Numbered from the stretch's first letter, positions 52,317 to 61,753 are shown. The stretch is 64,000 bases of DNA from Thalassovita gelatinovora (GCF_001458355.1 NZ_CYSA01000007.1:64501-128500), one strand, 5' to 3'. A program made the numbers and translations. The notes: generated by a model from the sequence alone, not told the origin.

Positions 52317-53027
52317 TCAGCCGAATTTCACAAACAGAAGCGAATAGGGTTTCTTCACCTTGCCCACCGCAGCTTTGACCGCGTCAGGATCGCCCGATCG
52401 GACGGCATCAAGCAGCGCACTGACCGAAATATCGAAATCTGCTACCAGCTTAGCATATGCGTCGTTTCCCGTGGCGTCCGCTGGCGGCGTCGCGATCACT
52501 TCAGCAGCAAGATACGACATCACCGCCGCGCGTTCATGGACTTTGGTCATCATCTTGGCATCCAACGTTGCCATGTCGAGCGCCAATAGATGCTCCATCT
52601 CTGCATGATAGGCGTTCATCCGGTCCGAAAATGTCTGAATCCCGTTGCGGATATGTAGGGCGCTGAAAGCCTCGCGCACTGCTTCCAGCACCTCATGCGC
52701 TTCGGCCAGTTCTCCTGCATCAATCAGCGCCTTTGTCGCGGCGGCCAGTTGTGTCACCTCTGCCATGGTGTCGTCCCAGTGAGGATCATCCTCGTAGTGC
52801 GGTGGCGGTGCGGCACCATAGGTGGCGGACAAAGCATCAAGCTGGCTGGTAAAGCTGGTCATTGCTTCGGTTGATGCGCCGACATCGCCCAAGTTTGTCT
52901 TGAACAGCACGATCCGGTACGCCCCGTACATTTGCCGATAAACATCTTCGAAATCGGATACCGGCCCGGCCGTCGCGGAACCAAAGGTGGCCAGCGCGAA
53001 CACCCCGGCAAGAAGAAGTCGTTTCAT
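52317..53027 (-). CDS. Periplasmic helical protein of unknown function
   Basis: A 236-residue protein with a signal peptide (cleavage after GSATAG or nearby). The mature part is almost all amphipathic helix (VSDFEDVYRQMYGAYRIVLF, DDPHWDDTMAEVTQLAAATKA, NAYHAEMEHLL), probably a helical bundle, and ends KKPYSLLFVKFG. No heme C-x-x-C-H motif is present, so it is not a cytochrome c' in spite of a similar build. I do not recognise a named family. GAGGAAT precedes the ATG. It is divergent from pnp. Confidence 0.75.
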   Translation of the reverse strand: MKRLLLAGVFALATFGSATAGPVSDFEDVYRQMYGAYRIVLFKTNLGDVGASTEAMTSFTSQLDALSATYGAAPPPHYEDDPHWDDTMAEVTQLAAATKALIDAGELAEAHEVLEAVREAFSALHIRNGIQTFSDRMNAYHAEMEHLLALDMATLDAKMMTKVHERAAVMSYLAAEVIATPPADATGNDAYAKLVADFDISVSALLDAVRSGDPDAVKAAVGKVKKPYSLLFVKFG

Positions 53028-53207
53028 AGGAATTCCTCAGAATTTGATCTTGGCTCTGTCTAAGGTCCCGGCAGGGAGTCGCAATGATCTACGTCAACAG
53101 TGGGTTTCCTGTCCCGCGACCTGCTCGGCTTGCCTGCTCTTCTACCTTTCCTGTTCCAAAATGGCCAAAACTCATGTATGGCCGCACCATCTGAGACGTT
53201 GCGCCCT

Positions 53208-53258
53208 GACCCCGGCGCTCGAAGGAATGATATTGGGGTCGGCGGCAATGGGGCCGCC
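53208..53258 (+). promoter_or_regulatory. Two stem-loops in the pnp leader
   Basis: GACCCC (53208-53213) with GGGGTC (53235-53240), then GGCGGC (53241-53246) with GCCGCC (53253-53258), end to end, 56 bases before the pnp start. In E. coli a leader stem cut by RNase III lets PNPase repress its own synthesis; these stems are candidates for the same role. Confidence 0.45.
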
Positions 53259-53313
53259 ATGACAACGGAAGACCCGGGATACGCCTGGGAGTGCTTCCAA
53301 TTAGGATACGCAA

Positions 53314-55449
53314 ATGTTTGACGTAACGACGAAATCAATTCAGTGGGGCGATGAAACCCTCACTTTGGAAACGGGCAAGGTTGCCCGTCAGGCCGATGGC
53401 TCTGTCATCGCCACCTTGGGTGAAACTTCGGTCATGGCCAACGTGACTTTCGCCAAGGAACCCAAGCCCGGGCAGGATTTCTTTCCGCTGACCGTGCATT
53501 ATCAGGAAAAATACTATGCTGCCGGTAAAATCCCCGGAGGTTTCTTCAAGCGCGAAGCGCGCCCGACTGAAAAAGAAACGCTGACCGCGCGTCTGATCGA
53601 CCGTCCGATCCGCCCGCTGTTCGTGCCCGGCTTCAAGCACGAAGTTCTGGTCATGTGCACCGTGCTGAGCCACGACTTGGTCAACGACCCCGATGTTGTG
53701 GCGATGATCGCCGCCTCGGCAGCGCTGACCATTTCCGGCGCGCCGTTCCGTGGCCCGATTGCCTGTGCTCGTGTTGGCTTCTCCGAAGGTGAATACGTCC
53801 TGAACCCGTCCGTGGACGATATGCAGGACCTGCGCAACAACCCCGAACAGCGTCTGGATCTTGTGGTTGCCGGGACCAAAGACGCCGTGATGATGGTTGA
53901 ATCGGAAGCCTACGAGCTGTCTGAAGAAGAAATGCTGGGTGCGGTGAACTTCGCCCACGAACAAATCCAGCCGGTCATCGACCTGATCATTTCGCTGGCC
54001 GAAGACGCCGCGAAGGAACCGTTCAACTTCACCCCGCCGGATTATTCCGACCTGTTTGAAGCGGTGAAAGCCGCCGGTGAAGACAAGATGCATGCCGCTT
54101 ATGCCATCACCGACAAGCAAGAACGCGTTGCCGCTGTTGCTGCGGCAAAAGATGCGATCAAGGCCACTCTGAACGAAGAACAGCTGGAAGACGCCAACCT
54201 TGGCGCCGCCCTGAAAAAGCTGGAATCGAGCGTTCTGCGCGGCACTGTGGTGAAAGAAGGCAAGCGAATTGACGGTCGTGCGCTGGATCAGGTACGCCCG
54301 ATCGTGGCCGAAACCGGCCTGCTGCCGCGGACCCACGGGTCGGCCCTGTTCACCCGCGGAGAAACCCAAGGCTTGGTCGTGACCACGCTGGGCACCGGTG
54401 ATGATGAGCAATTCATCGACGCGCTGCATGGCAACTTCAAATCGAACTTCCTGCTGCATTATAACTTCCCACCCTACTCAGTCGGTGAAGTTGGTCGTGT
54501 GGGTGGCCCGGGCCGTCGTGAAATCGGTCACGGCAAACTGGCATGGCGCGCACTTCAGGCGGTTCTGCCGGCGGCAACTGATTTCCCCTACACCCTGCGT
54601 CTGGTGTCGGAAATCACCGAATCGAACGGGTCGTCTTCGATGGCGTCTGTTTGTGGTGGGTCTCTGTCGATGATGGATGCCGGTGTGCCGCTGAAGGCCG
54701 CCGTGGCCGGTGTGGCCATGGGTCTGGTTCTGGAAGACGATGGATCCTACGCCGTTCTGACCGACATCCTGGGTGACGAAGATCACTTGGGCGATATGGA
54801 CTTCAAAGTGGCAGGGACCGAAAACGGCATCACCTCGCTCCAGATGGATATCAAGGTCGCGGGCATCACCCCGGAAATCATGCAAAAAGCCCTGGCTCAG
54901 GCCAAGGACGGCCGGATGCATATCCTCGGCGAGATGAACAAGGCGCTTTCGGGTGTTGGTGAATTCTCGGCCCACGCGCCGCGTATTGAGACCATGCAGA
55001 TCCCGACTGACAAGATCCGTGAAGTGATCGGTTCGGGCGGCAAGGTGATCCGCGAAATCGTTGAAGTGTCGGGCGCAAAGGTCGACATCAACGACGACGG
55101 CATCATTAAGATCGCCAGCCCGAACGGTGAAGCGATCCAGAAAGCCTATGACATGATCCATTCGATCGTGGCAGAGCCGGAAGAAGGCCATATCTACAAA
55201 GGTAAGGTCGTGAAGATTGTCGATTTCGGTGCCTTCGTGAACTTCTTCGGCAAACGCGACGGGCTGGTCCATGTCAGCCAGATCGAAAACCGCCGCCTGA
55301 ACCATCCTTCGGACGTTCTGAAGGAAGGTCAGGAAGTTTGGGTCAAGCTGTTGGGCTTCGACGACCGCGGCAAGGTGCGCCTTGCTATGAAGATGGTCGA
55401 TCAGGAAACCGGCGAAGAGCTGGCGAAAGAGGAAAAAGCCGAGGATTGA
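53314..55449 (+). CDS. pnp: Polyribonucleotide nucleotidyltransferase (PNPase)
   Basis: A 711-residue 3'-5' phosphorolytic exoribonuclease of the RNA degradosome. Two RNase PH-like domains (about 1-215 and 310-545, the second with [23 protein letters not shown] and the catalytic-site region [20 protein letters not shown]) are followed by a KH domain ([15 protein letters not shown]) and an S1 domain ([28 protein letters not shown]). All are intact. A strong terminator follows. Confidence 0.98.
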   Translation: MFDVTTKSIQWGDETLTLETGKVARQADGSVIATLGETSVMANVTFAKEPKPGQDFFPLTVHYQEKYYAAGKIPGGFFKREARPTEKETLTARLIDRPIRPLFVPGFKHEVLVMCTVLSHDLVNDPDVVAMIAASAALTISGAPFRGPIACARVGFSEGEYVLNPSVDDMQDLRNNPEQRLDLVVAGTKDAVMMVESEAYELSEEEMLGAVNFAHEQIQPVIDLIISLAEDAAKEPFNFTPPDYSDLFEAVKAAGEDKMHAAYAITDKQERVAAVAAAKDAIKATLNEEQLEDANLGAALKKLESSVLRGTVVKEGKRIDGRALDQVRPIVAETGLLPRTHGSALFTRGETQGLVVTTLGTGDDEQFIDALHGNFKSNFLLHYNFPPYSVGEVGRVGGPGRREIGHGKLAWRALQAVLPAATDFPYTLRLVSEITESNGSSSMASVCGGSLSMMDAGVPLKAAVAGVAMGLVLEDDGSYAVLTDILGDEDHLGDMDFKVAGTENGITSLQMDIKVAGITPEIMQKALAQAKDGRMHILGEMNKALSGVGEFSAHAPRIETMQIPTDKIREVIGSGGKVIREIVEVSGAKVDINDDGIIKIASPNGEAIQKAYDMIHSIVAEPEEGHIYKGKVVKIVDFGAFVNFFGKRDGLVHVSQIENRRLNHPSDVLKEGQEVWVKLLGFDDRGKVRLAMKMVDQETGEELAKEEKAED

Positions 55450-55474
55450 TCCTCAGCTTTCCTTTCTGAAAATC

Positions 55475-55507
55475 ACGCCCCGGCCACCAAGGCCGGGGCG
55501 TTTTTTA
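55475..55507 (+). terminator. Rho-independent terminator of pnp
   Basis: ACGCCCCGGCC (55475-55485), loop ACCAA, GGCCGGGGCGT (55491-55501): 11 perfect pairs followed by six or more T. Confidence 0.95.
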
Positions 55508-55579
55508 TGGGACACTGACGTGTTCCCTCGACAGCTCCGCGTATTTTGCGCTGCGAACAACCGGATAGAACACAAAGAA

Positions 55580-55607
55580 AAACCCCCGCAGAAAACTGCG
55601 GAGGTTT
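55580..55607 (-). terminator. Rho-independent terminator of the peroxiredoxin gene
   Basis: On the minus strand CCTCCGCAG-tttt-CTGCGGGGG (one mismatch), extended by A/T pairs and followed by TTTTT, 24 bases after the peroxiredoxin stop. Confidence 0.88.
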
Positions 55608-55630
55608 CGATAGGGTCTGATCGCTTGGGA

Positions 55631-56284
55631 TCAGGCTTTGTACTTGGTGGTCCGCAGATAGGGCAGCTTGACATCGATTTCGCCAAACTTTTCCTTCGCC
55701 TGCTCGTCAGTCAGCGACAAAGCAACGATCACGTCCTGACCCAAGGTCCAGTTGGCCGGGGTGGCAATCGGGGTATTATAGGTTGCCTGCAACCCGTCCA
55801 GCGCGCGCAGGACTTCGGCGAAGTTACGGCCCACCGACATCGGGTAGGTCATGATCAGCTGAACTTTCTTATTCGGCGCGACGATGAAAACCGATCGGAC
55901 CGAAGCGCTGTCAGCGGCAGTGCGGCCATCGGGCAGATAGGCTTCGGCCGGCAGCATGTCGAAAAGTTTCGACACTTCCAGTGCTTCATCCGCGATGATC
56001 GGGAAACCAGCCGGTGCGCCGGAATAGCTTTCGATATCGCTTTTCCACTTCTCATGCTCTTCAACGGCGTCAACGCTCAGGCCAATCACCTTGGTGTTGC
56101 GCTTGGTCCATTCATCGGCCAGTTGCGCCACAGCGCCGAATTCGGTTGTGCAGACCGGCGTGAAATCTTTCGGATGTGAAAACAAAATTGCCCAGCTATC
56201 GCCGATCCAATCGTGGAACGTGATGGTTCCCTGATCGGTTTCCGCAGTAAAATTCGGGACGATATCGTTGATGCGCAAGCCCAT
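55631..56284 (-). CDS. 1-Cys peroxiredoxin (Prx6-type)
   Basis: A 217-residue thiol peroxidase. The peroxidatic cysteine C45 lies in HPKDFTPVCTTEFG (P-x-x-x-T-x-x-C), and it is the only cysteine in the protein, so resolution needs an external thiol. The C-terminal PANWTLGQDVIVALSLTDEQA extension is typical of Prx6. It reduces hydrogen peroxide and lipid peroxides. It is divergent from an aldehyde dehydrogenase gene, and a perfect palindrome lies between them. Confidence 0.95.
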   Translation of the reverse strand: MGLRINDIVPNFTAETDQGTITFHDWIGDSWAILFSHPKDFTPVCTTEFGAVAQLADEWTKRNTKVIGLSVDAVEEHEKWKSDIESYSGAPAGFPIIADEALEVSKLFDMLPAEAYLPDGRTAADSASVRSVFIVAPNKKVQLIMTYPMSVGRNFAEVLRALDGLQATYNTPIATPANWTLGQDVIVALSLTDEQAKEKFGEIDVKLPYLRTTKYKA

Positions 56285-56399
56285 ATTTCTTTCCTTACCT
56301 ATTTGGAAAACTAATTTCGTAGACTTAGATACGTTCTAATTTCAGTTTTTCTAGCCCCCTTCGACGTGAAATTCAGAACTGGACATAGTGTCGCAACAT

Positions 56400-56429
56400 T
56401 TGACAATCGGTATAATTTGATCAAATTAT
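56400..56429 (+). promoter_or_regulatory. Promoter with an 18-bp perfect palindrome between peroxiredoxin and aldehyde dehydrogenase genes
   Basis: TTGACA at 56400-56405 is followed 18 bases later by AATTAT (56424-56429). The palindrome ATAATTTGATCAAATTAT (56412-56429) has no mismatch and covers the spacer and -10 box. It is nearly equidistant (about 128 bases) from both divergent starts, and AT-rich in a GC-rich genome, so it is a good operator candidate. Confidence 0.6.
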
Positions 56430-56556
56430 TCGACAGGGGGGAAGAAGCCGACTTGAAGCTCGCCAGAACCCCTGTCACATTGCGCGAGAATCTGCGGATA
56501 AATTTCTGCCTAGCGGAAAATTGTACCGGAATGGCATTTACTCACAGGAGAGAGTG

Positions 56557-58011
56557 ATGATCGAACAACGTCAATTCTATATCAATGGGGAATGGGTCAA
56601 CCCGGTCGAAGCCAAAGACCATCAGGTGATCGATCCTTCTACGGAAGAACCTTGTGCCGTCATTTCGCTGGGTGGTCAGGCCGATGTGGACAAGGCTGTT
56701 GCCGCCGCCAAGGCTGCGTTTCCCGGCTGGATGAACACCCCGAAGGATCAGCGTATCGCATTGGTCGAAAAGTTGCTTGAGGTTTACAAGCGCCGGGGTG
56801 CCGAGATGGGCGAGGCGATCTCGGTCGAAATGGGGGCGCCGATTGACATGGCGTCAACTCAGCAGGTCGGGGCAGGCACTTGGCACATCTCGAACTTCCT
56901 GAAAGCAGCCAAGGAGTTCGACTTCGTCCGTCCACTGGGCGACCACGCGCCGAACGACCGAATCATCTATGAACCGGTGGGGGTCGCCGCTCTGATCACG
57001 CCGTGGAACTGGCCGATGAACCAGGTCACGCTGAAAGTGGTTGCCGCAGCCATCGCTGGCTGCACCATGGTTTTGAAACCGTCCGAGGAAAGCCCGCTTG
57101 ACTCGATGCTGTTCGCTGAATTCATGGACGAAGCCGGGTTCCCCAAGGGCGTGTTCAACCTCGTCAATGGGGACGGTGTTGGCGTAGGCACCGCGCTGAC
57201 TGGTCACAAGGATGTGGATATGGTCAGCTTCACCGGGTCCACCCGCGCCGGTATCGCGATTTCCAAGAACGCCGCCGACACCGTCAAGCGCGTGCATCTG
57301 GAACTGGGAGGCAAAGGTGCGAATATCGTCTTCGCCGATGCCGATGACAAGGCGGTCAAGCGTGGGGTTCTGCACATGATGAACAACACCGGCCAAAGCT
57401 GTAACGCCCCCAGCCGGATGTTGGTCCAGAAAGGTGCCTATGATCAGGCGGTGGAAACCGCTGCTGAAGTGGCCAGTAAGGTCACCGTGGGGAATGCGCA
57501 TGAATCCGGCCGCCATATCGGCCCGGTGGTGAACGAAGCCCAGTGGAACAAGATCCAAGGGTTGATCCAGAAAGGCATCGACGAAGGGGCTCGCTTGGTC
57601 GCCGGTGGTCTGGGCCGTCCCGACGGGCTGAACAAAGGCTTCTATGTCCGTCCAACGGTATTTGCCGATGTGAGCAACGACATGACCATCGCACGCGAAG
57701 AAATCTTCGGCCCGGTGCTGACGATGATTCCGTTCGACGACGAAGAAGACGCAATCGCGATTGCCAATGACACCGATTACGGGCTGACCAACTATATTCA
57801 GACCCAAGACGGTTCCAAGGCCAACCGCGTGGCCCGACAGTTGCGTTCGGGCATGGTGGAAATCAACGGCCAAAGCCGTGGCGCCGGTGCGCCCTTTGGT
57901 GGCATGAAGCAATCGGGCAACGGACGCGAAGGCGGCGTCTGGGGCATCGAGGATTTCCTCGAGGTCAAGTCGGTCGCTGGCTGGACCAACGATGCAGAAC
58001 CGGCGGAATAA
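56557..58011 (+). CDS. NAD(P)-dependent aldehyde dehydrogenase
   Basis: A 484-residue aldehyde dehydrogenase. ITPWNWPMNQVTLKV, TGSTRAGIAISKNAA, the general base in LELGGKGANIVFADAD and the catalytic cysteine in NNTGQSCNAPSR are all present, so it should be active. The closest textbook group is the broad-range YfmT/DhaS-like ALDHs; the substrate is not determined by the context. AGGAGAG precedes the ATG at 56557. A strong terminator follows. Confidence 0.93.
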   Translation: MIEQRQFYINGEWVNPVEAKDHQVIDPSTEEPCAVISLGGQADVDKAVAAAKAAFPGWMNTPKDQRIALVEKLLEVYKRRGAEMGEAISVEMGAPIDMASTQQVGAGTWHISNFLKAAKEFDFVRPLGDHAPNDRIIYEPVGVAALITPWNWPMNQVTLKVVAAAIAGCTMVLKPSEESPLDSMLFAEFMDEAGFPKGVFNLVNGDGVGVGTALTGHKDVDMVSFTGSTRAGIAISKNAADTVKRVHLELGGKGANIVFADADDKAVKRGVLHMMNNTGQSCNAPSRMLVQKGAYDQAVETAAEVASKVTVGNAHESGRHIGPVVNEAQWNKIQGLIQKGIDEGARLVAGGLGRPDGLNKGFYVRPTVFADVSNDMTIAREEIFGPVLTMIPFDDEEDAIAIANDTDYGLTNYIQTQDGSKANRVARQLRSGMVEINGQSRGAGAPFGGMKQSGNGREGGVWGIEDFLEVKSVAGWTNDAEPAE

Positions 58012-58036
58012 CTCCGCTCGCCATTGCAGAAAACGG

Positions 58037-58071
58037 GCATCCGGGGCTATGACGGCCCCGGATGCTTTTTT
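58037..58071 (+). terminator. Rho-independent terminator of the aldehyde dehydrogenase gene
   Basis: GCATCCGGGGC (58037-58047), loop TATGACG, GCCCCGGATGC (58055-58065): 11 perfect pairs followed by TTTTTT. It ends only 11 bases before the next start codon. Confidence 0.95.
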
Positions 58072-58082
58072 ATGGGGGCCCG

Positions 58083-59117
58083 ATGGCCAAAACCAAACCT
58101 AAGTCGCAGGCGGATTTTGTGCCGGAAACGGTGCTGAAACGCGATATCTTTTCCGAAACGATTTCGGGCCATCTGGCGTCGGATCCGTCGGTCAAGGTTG
58201 CGCTGCGAAAATTGGATGGTGTGCCGTGGTACGCCCGGCCCCTGTCACAGTTTCTGGCCCGCAAGGAAGTGCGCGGGTTGCGGGCGGTTCAGGGGATCGA
58301 AGGGGTTCCAGTGCTGCTGGCCGCTGACAAGGCCGGCATTCTGCGGATCTGGTCAAAGGGCACGCCGCTGCACCTAGCGAAACCGTCCGATCCCTTGTGG
58401 TTTCACGATGCCAAACGCCTGCTGCGCGACATGAAGCGGCGCGGCGTCTGCCATAACGACATTGCCAAGCCGCAAAACTGGTTGATGACACCGGACGGAC
58501 GCGCCGCCGTCATCGATTTCCAGCTCGCCAGCGTGCATAAACGCCGGGGCAAACTGTTCCGTATCGCCGCGCGCGAAGACCTGCGACACATGCTGAAACA
58601 GAAACGCGCCTTTGCCCCACACCTGCTGACACCGACCGAAAAGAAAATGTTGGCGCGAAAATCCCTGCCGTCGCGGATTTGGATGGCGACCGGGAAAAAG
58701 CTGTATAATTTCATCACACGTCGGCTGATGCATTGGTCCGACGGCGAAGGATCGGAGAACCGGATCGAACAGGACGGCCCCGCAATCCGCAAAGCGCTGC
58801 TGGCCGCAGGGGCAACGGACGTGGCTTTCGCCACTTTCGCGATGTCTGCCGGTGGCGTTGGGATCTATGCCTTTGTCGAGGGCGATCTGGCACCCGGCAG
58901 CTTGCCGCAATCCGGGCCGATGGCGGACCTGACCCAGATTGTTACGGACCTGCCACGGGATTCGGATGGCACCATACGGACCGACCTTCTGGAATTGATT
59001 GCCACCAATCGGCTGGAAGAGCTGGATCAGCTTTTGAATGGCGATGCCGCTTTGCATTCTGTTTTGCAGCCGATCACCATCGGGCGGCTGAACCTGACCG
59101 ATCGTCGCTTGCGCTAG
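58083..59117 (+). CDS. RIO-like kinase domain with a C-terminal acyl-CoA-synthetase-like subdomain
   Basis: A 344-residue protein. Residues about 25-215 resemble a small protein or lipopolysaccharide kinase: the catalytic loop HNDIAKPQN (D126, N132) and the metal-binding VIDFQ (D145, D-F-Q in place of D-F-G) are kept. Residues about 228-320 resemble the mobile C-terminal subdomain of ANL acyl-CoA synthetases: TDVAFATF, GGVGIYAFVEG and VTDLPRDSDGTIRTDLLELIA. In active ANL enzymes the G-K lysine after LPR...G is catalytic; here it is G-T, and no ANL N-terminal domain exists. Function unknown. The start at 58083 follows GGGGG; transcription must begin inside or read through the preceding terminator. 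Confidence 0.65.
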   Translation: MAKTKPKSQADFVPETVLKRDIFSETISGHLASDPSVKVALRKLDGVPWYARPLSQFLARKEVRGLRAVQGIEGVPVLLAADKAGILRIWSKGTPLHLAKPSDPLWFHDAKRLLRDMKRRGVCHNDIAKPQNWLMTPDGRAAVIDFQLASVHKRRGKLFRIAAREDLRHMLKQKRAFAPHLLTPTEKKMLARKSLPSRIWMATGKKLYNFITRRLMHWSDGEGSENRIEQDGPAIRKALLAAGATDVAFATFAMSAGGVGIYAFVEGDLAPGSLPQSGPMADLTQIVTDLPRDSDGTIRTDLLELIATNRLEELDQLLNGDAALHSVLQPITIGRLNLTDRRLR

Positions 59118-59148
59118 GCAAAATCTGACGCGGAATAGGCCAGCCTGA

Positions 59149-59802
59149 TCAGAACGGGGCCTTGGCCCGGAACCCCATACCCTTGCCACTGTCGGGATGT
59201 TTGAGTCGCAATTCTTCGGAATGCAGCATCAGGCGCGGATATTCCCCGGCTTCGCCTTCGGCATAAAGCGGATCACCCAGAATCGGATGCCCCAAAGCCA
59301 GCATATGCACCCGCAATTGATGACTGCGGCCAGTTTTCGGGCTAAGCCGGACACGGGTTTCATTCGCCCCATATTTCAGCACCCGCCAATCGGTAATCGC
59401 CGATTTCCCGTTTTCATGATCGACCATCTGACGCGGTCGATTGGGCCAGTCGACGATCAGGGGCAAATCCACGGTGCCGGTCTTGGGGTCCAGATGCCCC
59501 CAGACCCGTGCGACATAGGTTTTCCGGGTTGTCCGTTTTTCGAACTGCATCGACAGGTTGCGCTGCGCGTGCGGTGTCAAAGCGAAGACCATTACTCCCG
59601 ACGTGTCCCGGTCCAGCCGATGCACCAGCAAGGCTTGGGGAAATACCGCCTGCACCCGGGTTAATAGGCAATCGGACAGGTGTTCGCCCCGCCCGGGCAC
59701 CGATAGCAATCCCGAAGGTTTATCGACGACCACGATTTCATGGTCCTCGTGCAGGATCACCAGCGGATCGGACGGGGGGGTGTATGCTGTGCTCCAAACC
59801 AT
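59149..59802 (-). CDS. RluA family RNA pseudouridine synthase
   Basis: A 217-residue single-domain synthase (no S4 domain), like RluA, which modifies 23S rRNA U746 and tRNA U32. The catalytic aspartate is in VHRLDRDTSGVMVFA; IVVVDKPSGLLSVPG and KTGRSHQLRVHMLALGHPILGD are further family motifs. The ATG at 59802 is preferred; an in-frame ATG nine codons earlier is possible. It is divergent from the SnoaL-like gene and convergent with the kinase-like gene. Confidence 0.93.
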   Translation of the reverse strand: MVWSTAYTPPSDPLVILHEDHEIVVVDKPSGLLSVPGRGEHLSDCLLTRVQAVFPQALLVHRLDRDTSGVMVFALTPHAQRNLSMQFEKRTTRKTYVARVWGHLDPKTGTVDLPLIVDWPNRPRQMVDHENGKSAITDWRVLKYGANETRVRLSPKTGRSHQLRVHMLALGHPILGDPLYAEGEAGEYPRLMLHSEELRLKHPDSGKGMGFRAKAPF

Positions 59803-59903
59803 GGTGGTTGGATACGCGCGGAGGGGCAAAGGCGCAACCCGACGTCAGGCTTGCCAGTGGCGGAATGCCCCGTCACCCTGCTGTCAATAGGGGAGGAACA
59901 GAA

Positions 59904-60314
59904 ATGCATCCTACAATCGAACGCATGACCGAAATCATCGCCGCCGGTGACGACAGAAAAATCGTGGAAATTTTAGCCGAAGATGTGCTTTTCATGCCGC
60001 CAACCTATTGGAAAACATGGAAAGGCCGCGAACCGGTCGCCGCAGTGTTGGGCCATGTCGGGCAGGTATTTTCCGAATTTCGCTATCGCCGGATCATGGG
60101 CGACGGCAAAGATTGGGCACTGGAATTCCAATGCAAGATCGGTGATCGCGATGCGGTCGGCGTCGATCTTATCACGCTTGACGATGACGGGTTGATCGCA
60201 GAGTTCGAAGTCGTGATGCGGCCGCACAGTTCGGTTGGCGCACTGCGCGAGGCCATGAACAAACGGGTGATGACGGATGCCCGTTTTCTGAAATTCAAAG
60301 ATGCCCTTGCCTGA
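59904..60314 (+). CDS. SnoaL/NTF2-like fold protein
   Basis: A 136-residue single-domain protein with the NTF2 cone pattern: helix ERMTEIIAAGDDRKIVEILAED, a PPTYWKTWKGREPVAAVLG stretch, and strands WALEFQCKIGD, AVGVDLITLDDDGLIAEFEVVMRP. Such proteins are small hydrolases, isomerases or binding proteins; the substrate is unknown. GGGAGG precedes the ATG at 59904, so the longer upstream frame is not used. Confidence 0.85.
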   Translation: MHPTIERMTEIIAAGDDRKIVEILAEDVLFMPPTYWKTWKGREPVAAVLGHVGQVFSEFRYRRIMGDGKDWALEFQCKIGDRDAVGVDLITLDDDGLIAEFEVVMRPHSSVGALREAMNKRVMTDARFLKFKDALA

Positions 60315-60324
60315 TGACCGCTTG

Positions 60325-60352
60325 AGAGCGCCCGGCATGTGCGGGGCGCTCT
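60325..60352 (+). terminator. Hairpin after the SnoaL-like gene
   Basis: AGAGCGCCC (60325-60333) pairs with GGGCGCTCT (60344-60352), nine perfect pairs, ten bases after the stop, with only a TT after it. Confidence 0.65.
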
Positions 60353-60420
60353 TAACCGGTTGCGCGGCGCGTGTGCGGGATTATTCGGAACGGGCCAGAA
60401 ACACTTAATTCATACAATTG

Positions 60421-61338
60421 CTACATTTTCGAATGACGCAATTGCCGCCACATCGATACTGAATAAATCACCAAAGCCGCCCAAATCAGCGGAAAAGCGA
60501 ACATGCGCGCCCGTCCGAAAGGTTCATCAAAAACCAGAACAGCAACCAGAAAAATCATCGTCGGCGCGATATATTGCAGAATTCCGATGGTCGACAGCCG
60601 CAACAATTTGGCACCGTTAGCATAGATCATCAACGGCACAGCAGTGACCGCCCCGGCCCCCATCAACAGGGCCGTATCAAACCCGGAGCCCGCAAAATGG
60701 CCTTGCCCGGTGGTACTTAGATAGAACTGGTAGGCCAAGGCGGGGGGCAGCAAAATCAACACCTCCAACAGGAAACCTTGATTTGGGCCGACGGGTAGAG
60801 ATTTCTTGAAGAAGGCATAAAATCCCCAAGTCACGGTCAGACCGACCGCTGCCCAAGGCAGAGTTCCAGCATCCCACCACAAAATCGCAACCGCCAATGC
60901 TGCCAATCCGATGGCAGCAAATTGAGCCCGGCTCAGGCGTTCGCCAAGGAACAATCCCCCCAGCGTTATACTGAAAAGGGGATTTATATAGTAGCCGAGA
61001 GCCGCGTCCAACGCATGATCTGTGGCGATGGACCAGACATAGATCCCCCAATTGACCGATACCAGCGCCGCGGTCACACAGGCCATGATCAGGATGCGGG
61101 GGGACTTCAGGGCTTCTACCAGGTCTTGTGTTCGGCGTAGCACGATCAGCACCACCGCCGCGATGGGGACGGACCATATCACCCGGTGCGCCACCACTTC
61201 GGCGGGGGGAATATGCGCCAGCATCTTCATGTAAAGCGGCATAACCCCCCACATCAAATACGCGGCCAACGCAAAGGCAAGCCCTTGTGGTGTATCGATA
61301 TTTTTCGGTTTTACGGGAGCGTCTGTCATGCGGGTCAT
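60421..61338 (-). CDS. rarD: RarD-type EamA family transporter
   Basis: A 305-residue ten-segment membrane protein. AYLMWGVMPLYMKMLAHIPPAEVVAHRVIWS and SVNWGIYVWSIATDHALDAALGYYINPL are characteristic of RarD, a DMT member originally linked to chloramphenicol resistance; its normal cargo is uncertain. Two ATGs, at 61338 and 61329, each have an AAGG in reach; I list the first. It is not adjacent to the EamA gene at 15157 and belongs to a different subgroup. Confidence 0.93.
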   Translation of the reverse strand: MTRMTDAPVKPKNIDTPQGLAFALAAYLMWGVMPLYMKMLAHIPPAEVVAHRVIWSVPIAAVVLIVLRRTQDLVEALKSPRILIMACVTAALVSVNWGIYVWSIATDHALDAALGYYINPLFSITLGGLFLGERLSRAQFAAIGLAALAVAILWWDAGTLPWAAVGLTVTWGFYAFFKKSLPVGPNQGFLLEVLILLPPALAYQFYLSTTGQGHFAGSGFDTALLMGAGAVTAVPLMIYANGAKLLRLSTIGILQYIAPTMIFLVAVLVFDEPFGRARMFAFPLIWAALVIYSVSMWRQLRHSKM

Positions 61339-61753
61339 CCTTGTTACCCTTTGCCTTTAGCGCAGATGTCAGCCCGGCAAAAGACCGCAAGACCGCAGGC
61401 TTGTTTTCTGCGTACGACCATCGCCGGAACCGTGACGGAGACGTACCGTTTTTCATAGACATATGTGCAATTTGCAGTGCGTTTCGGTACATATTGCCCA
61501 GCCCCCCACACGCCACGGGACTGCCGCTGAGCAAACTTGGCCGCAGCTGCCGTCCAAGGATCACCCAATCCGAAGATCCAGAGATCATCCGCCCAAAAAA
61601 CATCAAAGACAGCCCAACAAGGGCCGCAATACGGCCCTGACTGCTGAAATACGCAAACTCGCGCTATGTTGAAAACCGGGGCCGCGTTAAAATCCAGTTG
61701 GCAGGAATGCAGGAGGACAGTCCGGTCGCTGATACAGCAAAGGAGATCTGCTT
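61339..61753. other. 415-base gap without a supported gene
   Basis: Divergent spacer between rarD and the 58-residue gene. It includes a hairpin AGGGCCG-caata-CGGCCCT at about 61619-61637. The minus strand has a long open frame but no ATG near its start, no ribosome site and no recognisable family, so I do not call it. Part of the gap must hold the promoters of both flanking genes. Confidence 0.4.

Noticed and set aside
60677-61606. 309-codon minus-strand frame overlapping rarD
   Set aside because: It is the alternative frame of the rarD coding sequence; the rarD frame has full family motifs and membrane segments.
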